From Variovorax sp. EL159 (lineage in GTDB: Bacteria; Pseudomonadota; Gammaproteobacteria; Burkholderiales; Burkholderiaceae_C), in contig NZ_FMUJ01000009.1 of assembly GCF_900100965.1 (NCBI RefSeq), forward strand, positions 1 to 64,000: a stretch of DNA of 64,000 bases. Reading direction: 5' to 3'. Positions 60,462 through 64,000 of the stretch are shown here, in pieces. The position numbers were made by a program, and so were the translations under genes. Each line of letters begins with the position of its first letter. The first letter of the stretch is position 1. The notes below the pieces were generated by a model. That model worked only from the letters and a program-made list of their open reading frames with translations. It made no database searches and was not told where the DNA came from.

Positions 60462-61457
60462 TTACTGTTGGACCGAAAGGCCGGCGGCCTTCACGAGTTC
60501 GGCGTTGCTGGCGATCTCGTCCTTGATGTAGGCATCGAACTGCGCGGGCTTGAGCGTCCAGGCGTCGGCGCCGAGCTTGAGAAAGCGCTCTTTCACCTCG
60601 GGCGTGGCCAGGGCCTTGGTCACCTCGGCGTGCAGTCGATCGACCACGTCGCGCGGCGTCTTGGCGGGCGCCATCATTCCGATCCAGAAGTTGAATTCGG
60701 AGCCGGGCACGCCGGCCTCGGTGGTGGTGGGCACGTCGGGCAGGGCGTCGGCGCGCCGGGGCGAGCCGACGGCCAGCGCGAGCAACTGGCCTTCCTTGAT
60801 CTGGCCGATGACCGGGGCGATGGGCGAGAAGTAGTAGTCGACGCGGCCCGAGAGCACCTCGGTCACGGCCTCGCCCGACCCCTTGAAGGGGATGTTGGTC
60901 GCGTCGATCTTCGCGGCCATCTTGAACTTCTCGGCGTTCAGGTGCGTGGCGCTGCCCTGGCCGGCCGACGCGAAGTTCATGCTGCCCGGCTTGGCGCGGG
61001 CCGCGGCCAGCAACTGCGGCAGCGTCTTGATGTTCTTCGAGGGCGAGATCACCAGCGCGTTGGGCAACGACGAGATGGGCGTGACGCCGGCGAAGTCGCG
61101 CGCCGTGTCGAACGGCAGCCTGGCGAAGGTGGACGGGCTCACCGTGTGCGAAGACGAGTGAATCATGATCGTGTAGCCGTCGGGCGCGGCCGTGGCCACC
61201 GCCTGCTGGCCAATGGTGCCGCTGGCGCCGCCGCGGTTGTCGATCACCAGTGCCTGGCCCATGCTGGCGCCCATCTTGTCGGTGATGGCGCGGGCAATGA
61301 TGTCCGTGGTGCTGCCCGCCGCGAACGGAACGATCACGCGGATCGGCTTGGTGGGGTAGCCGTTGTTCTGCGCGAAAGCCTGGCCCGGCAGCAGGGCGGC
61401 CAGGCAGGCCAGCGCCGAAAGCGCGCTGACAGCGGTGGTGCGTGCAAGTTGCTTCAA
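60462..61457 (-). CDS. Bug-family tripartite-transporter substrate receptor
   Basis: This 331-residue periplasmic solute receptor of the TctC/Bug family, abundant in Burkholderiales, has a signal peptide ending PGQAFAQN. The ligand loops are IVPFAAGSTTDIIARAI and DNRGGASGTIGQQAVATAAPDGYT. Translation is placed at TTG 61457, which has GGAG six bases upstream and gives a standard signal peptide; another TTG at 61499 would add a charged leader and overlap the operator. No TctA/TctB membrane subunits are nearby, as is usual for Bug proteins. Confidence 0.9.
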   Translation of the reverse strand: MKQLARTTAVSALSALACLAALLPGQAFAQNNGYPTKPIRVIVPFAAGSTTDIIARAITDKMGASMGQALVIDNRGGASGTIGQQAVATAAPDGYTIMIHSSSHTVSPSTFARLPFDTARDFAGVTPISSLPNALVISPSKNIKTLPQLLAAARAKPGSMNFASAGQGSATHLNAEKFKMAAKIDATNIPFKGSGEAVTEVLSGRVDYYFSPIAPVIGQIKEGQLLALAVGSPRRADALPDVPTTTEAGVPGSEFNFWIGMMAPAKTPRDVVDRLHAEVTKALATPEVKERFLKLGADAWTLKPAQFDAYIKDEIASNAELVKAAGLSVQQ

Positions 61458-61497
61458 GGTTGTCTCCGCGCGGTCGGGCCGCCTTCTTGGGTCGATC

Positions 61498-61517
61498 AAT
61501 TCACCAATAAGTGAATT
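61498..61517. promoter_or_regulatory. TetR-type operator upstream of catabolic operon
   Basis: AATTCAC and GTGAATT form a perfect 7-bp inverted repeat with spacer CAATAA. It lies between the TetR gene and the Bug gene, 40 bp upstream of the chosen TTG start. Part of it (AATTC, then CCAAT) recurs upstream of the TetR gene. Confidence 0.65.
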
Positions 61518-61599
61518 AAAGATTTTAGAAAGGCTCGCGCCGCAGCGTCAACCGCTGCTGCCTAGTGGATACCCGAGGGTGGTAAAGAAGCCTGTCGGC

Positions 61600-62256
61600 T
61601 CAGTGAAGCACGTAGCCCAGGACCAGGTCGGTCATGTGCGAGAGGCGTTGCGCCATCGCCTTGGGCGCACGCAGGTCGCGGCCGAAGATGGCCGAGAGCG
61701 TGTGGTTGTTCGAGAGGTAGAAGTAGCAGAGCGACGCGATGGAGATGTACAGCTGCACCGGGTCGACGCCCGCGCGAAAGAGGTTGTCTTTCTTGCCGCG
61801 CTCCAGCACGGTGTCGAGCAGTTGCACCAGCGGCGAGTTCATTTCCTGGATGCGGTCGGAGCGCTTGAGGTGCGCGGCGCAGTGCAGGTTTTCGCTGTTG
61901 AGCAGCGTGATGAACTCGGGGTGCTCCAGGTAGTAGTGCCAGGTGAACGAGACCAGCTGGCGGATCGCCTCGACCGGGTCGATCTCGTCGAGATGCAGCC
62001 GCTGCTCGGCTTCGCGGATGTCGGCGTAGGTACGCTCGAGCACCGCCAGGAACAGGTCGTCCTTGCTGCCGAAGTAGTAGTAGATGAGGCGCTTGTTCAG
62101 GCCCGCGCGCTCGGCGATGCTGTCCATGCGCGCACCGGCCAGCCCGCGGGCCGAGAACTCGTCGCGCGCCGACGCGAGGATGGCGAGCTGCGAACGGTCG
62201 GCATCGCGCGAGCGCGGTTCGAGCGTTTCGGTGGCGGAGTCTTTCGGGGCCTTCAT
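61600..62256 (-). CDS. TetR family transcriptional regulator
   Basis: This 218-residue repressor has an N-terminal helix-turn-helix (residues ~25-70) with SAREFSARG-like and MDSIAERAGLNKRLIYYYFGSKDDLFLAVLERTY. The C-terminal ligand domain includes SFTWHYYLEHPEFITLLNSENLH, resembling RutR-type C-terminal regions. It sits at the head of the catabolic operon and is divergent from the ThDP enzyme with 94 bp between starts. It probably represses the operon, itself and perhaps the ThDP enzyme. The ligand is unknown. Confidence 0.92.
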   Translation of the reverse strand: MKAPKDSATETLEPRSRDADRSQLAILASARDEFSARGLAGARMDSIAERAGLNKRLIYYYFGSKDDLFLAVLERTYADIREAEQRLHLDEIDPVEAIRQLVSFTWHYYLEHPEFITLLNSENLHCAAHLKRSDRIQEMNSPLVQLLDTVLERGKKDNLFRAGVDPVQLYISIASLCYFYLSNNHTLSAIFGRDLRAPKAMAQRLSHMTDLVLGYVLH

Positions 62257-62264
62257 GGCGCGAA

Positions 62265-62285
62265 TGTAACCAATTGGGGAATTAA
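62265..62285. promoter_or_regulatory. Candidate TetR site in divergent promoter
   Basis: The minus strand reads AATTCCCCAATTGGTTAC just upstream of the TetR start, sharing AATTC-CCAAT with the operator at 61498-61517. The core CCAATTGG is palindromic. It may allow self-repression and control of the ThDP gene. Confidence 0.45.
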
Positions 62286-62350
62286 CGCAAGGCGTGGAAG
62301 GTGGGCGCGGATAATTGCCAGAGACATTTGCAGCTGAGGTTCGACTTCAC

Positions 62351-64000
62351 ATGAGTACATCACAACCCGCGGGCCACCTGATCGTCGAGTGCCTCGTCGC
62401 GCAGGGCATGGAGATCGCGTTCGGCGTGCCGGGCGAGAGCTTCCTGGCAGTGCTCGACGGCTTTCATGCGTACCGCGATCGCGCGCGTTTCATCGTCAAC
62501 CGGCAGGAGGGCGGCGCGGCCTTCATGGCCGAGGCGCACGGCAAGATCACCGGGCGGCCGGGCGTGTGCTTCGTGACGCGTGGGCCGGGTGCGACCAATG
62601 CATCGATCGGCGTGCACAACGCCTTTCAGGATTCGACGCCGATGGTGCTGTTCGTGGGCGATGTCGGCAGCGACTTCCGCGACCGCGAGGCCTTCCAGGA
62701 AGTCGACTACGGCAGCTTCTTCGGCCCGAGCACCAAGGGCTTTGCCAAGCGGGTGGAGCGCATCGACGATGCCAGCCGCATTCCGGAGTACGTCGCGCGC
62801 GCCTTCGCCACGGCGATGAACGGTCGGCCGGGGCCGGTGGTGCTGGTGCTGCCCGAAGACATGCTGCGTACCGAAACCACGGCGCGGCCGTTGCCGCGCG
62901 TCGAGCCGGTGCAGCCCTGGAGCGACCCCGGCGCATTGCGTACCTTGCGCGAACTGCTGCTGAAATCGCAGCGCCCGCTGGTGATTGCAGGCGGTGGCGG
63001 CTGGACGACGCAGGCCGCGCAGGCGCTGCAGCGCTTTGCCGAGAACTGGCGCCTGCCTGTCACCAACGCCTTCCGCTATCAGGACACCTTCGACAACCAC
63101 CATCCGCAGTACGCGGGCGATGTCGGCATCGCGATCAACCCGAAGCTTGCGCAGCGCGTGAAGGATGCAGACCTGATCCTTGCCATCGGGCCGCGCCTGG
63201 GCGAGATGACGACCGGCGGCTACACGCTGCTCGAAGCCCCCAAGGCGAAGCAGACGCTGGTGCACATCCACGCAAGCGCCGAGGAACTGAACCGCGTCTA
63301 CCAGGCCGACCTGGCGATCAATGCCGGCATGAGCGCCGCCGCACGCAGCCTCGAAGTGTTGAGCGCGCCGCCCGTGCTGCCGTGGGAAGAGTGGACCGAG
63401 CAGGCGCATGCGGACTACGAGGCCAACTGCGTGCCGCAGCCGCTTGCCGGCATGCCGGCGGAAACGCCGCGCGGGGCGGTCGACATGGCAGCCGTGGTCG
63501 CGCTGCTGCAGAAGCACCTGCCGCCCGACGCGGCCATCGCCAACGGTGCCGGCAACTTCGCGAGCTGGGTGCATCGCTACTTCCGCTACCACGGGCTGAC
63601 GAAGGGGCACAAGACGCAGCTGGCACCGACCAGCGGGGCGATGGGCTATGGGGTGCCCGCGGGCATCGCGGCCAACCTCGCGACGGGGCGCGTGGCCTTC
63701 ACCATCGCTGGCGACGGCGATTTTCTGATGACGGGGCAGGAGCTGGCGACGGCGTCGCAGCACGGTGGCAAGAGCATCATCGTGCTGCTGAACAATGGCA
63801 TGTTCGGCACCATCCGCATGCACCAGGAACGCGAATACCCCGAACGCACCAGCGGCACCGCGCTGCGCAACCCCGATTTCTGCGGGCTCGCGCGTGCCTA
63901 TGGCTACGCGGCCGAGCGGGTGACCGAAACGGCGCAGTTCGAGGCCGCGCTTCTGCGCGCGCTGGCCGCCGACACCGGCACGCTGATCGAGATTCCGCTC
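62351..64000 (+). CDS. ThDP-dependent acetolactate-synthase-like enzyme (3' end beyond window)
   Basis: This is a thiamine-diphosphate enzyme of the IlvB/oxalyl-CoA decarboxylase/benzoylformate decarboxylase superfamily, open to the right edge (550 visible codons). The N-terminal pyrimidine-binding domain has FGVPGESFLAVLDG, and the catalytic Glu lies in VNRQEGGAAFMAEAHGK near residue 52. PSTKGFAKRVERID marks the linker, and the central domain includes PLVIAGGGGW. The ThDP/Mg site is IAGDGDFLMTGQELATAS...IIVLLNNGMFG. The end is missing only a few residues from a typical length. It is divergent from the TetR gene and could decarboxylate a 2-oxo acid produced by the operon. The substrate is unknown. 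Confidence 0.92.
   Translation, partial: MSTSQPAGHLIVECLVAQGMEIAFGVPGESFLAVLDGFHAYRDRARFIVNRQEGGAAFMAEAHGKITGRPGVCFVTRGPGATNASIGVHNAFQDSTPMVLFVGDVGSDFRDREAFQEVDYGSFFGPSTKGFAKRVERIDDASRIPEYVARAFATAMNGRPGPVVLVLPEDMLRTETTARPLPRVEPVQPWSDPGALRTLRELLLKSQRPLVIAGGGGWTTQAAQALQRFAENWRLPVTNAFRYQDTFDNHHPQYAGDVGIAINPKLAQRVKDADLILAIGPRLGEMTTGGYTLLEAPKAKQTLVHIHASAEELNRVYQADLAINAGMSAAARSLEVLSAPPVLPWEEWTEQAHADYEANCVPQPLAGMPAETPRGAVDMAAVVALLQKHLPPDAAIANGAGNFASWVHRYFRYHGLTKGHKTQLAPTSGAMGYGVPAGIAANLATGRVAFTIAGDGDFLMTGQELATASQHGGKSIIVLLNNGMFGTIRMHQEREYPERTSGTALRNPDFCGLARAYGYAAERVTETAQFEAALLRALAADTGTLIEIPL

Noticed and set aside
1..64000. CRISPR arrays, insertion sequences, phage genes, tRNA or rRNA genes
   Set aside because: No regularly spaced repeats, transposase, integrase or RNA-gene signature was seen.

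Overview
The window is high-GC bacterial DNA with dense genes, frequent 4-bp ATGA/GTGA start-stop overlaps, a Bug-type extracytoplasmic solute receptor, and the gene order queG/tsaE/amiC/mutL/miaA. It most resembles a betaproteobacterium of the Burkholderiales, probably a Variovorax-like member of the Comamonadaceae. That assignment rests on gene content and style, not on a marker-gene comparison.

Layout. (1) 1-10.5 kb, leftward: a nonribosomal peptide synthetase (NRPS) locus with an MbtH-like protein, a C-A-T synthetase whose adenylation domain carries an inserted luciferase-like flavin monooxygenase, a second synthetase C-A-T-C that runs off the left edge, and an upstream short-chain reductase. 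Both visible adenylation domains have their pocket aspartate shifted by one position. (2) 11-15 kb: a large FtsX-type ABC permease and a serine beta-lactamase/esterase-like hydrolase. (3) 15.1-18.1 kb: a compact ADP-ribose locus in which a degenerate-Nudix NrtR-type regulator is divergent from DUF4291, NADAR and ADP-ribosylglycohydrolase genes, with two matching dyad sites between them. (4) 18.4-27.7 kb: an AraC regulator, a membrane-anchored helical protein with a pectinacetylesterase-like hydrolase, an ECF42-type sigma factor with its DGPF partner, a GntR operon with an amber-interrupted dioxygenase gene, and a PLP lyase. (5) 27.7-39.5 kb: an expanded housekeeping cluster (ABC ATPase, miaA, lipoprotein hydrolase, mutL, alpha/beta hydrolases, GNAT, dedA, glycine-zipper lipoprotein, amiC, tsaE, queG). 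(6) 39.8-44.9 kb: a sulfonate/sulfate-ester-type ABC importer with a sulfatase. (7) 45-53 kb: a lipase-like lipoprotein, ArsC, GST, RibH under an FMN riboswitch, a TonB-dependent receptor and a YcaQ-type glycosylase. (8) 53-64 kb: an eight-gene leftward catabolic operon (isomerase, DUF993, Gfo/Idh/MocA dehydrogenase, enolase-superfamily enzyme, ABC importer, Bug receptor) headed by a TetR regulator, with a divergent ThDP enzyme running off the right edge.

The most promising items for new biology are the NRPS with the interrupted adenylation domain and aspartate-shifted pockets, the NrtR-controlled DUF4291/NADAR/ARH operon, and the DUF993 catabolic operon. Most long open frames opposite these genes are antisense shadows of GC-rich coding sequence and are omitted.
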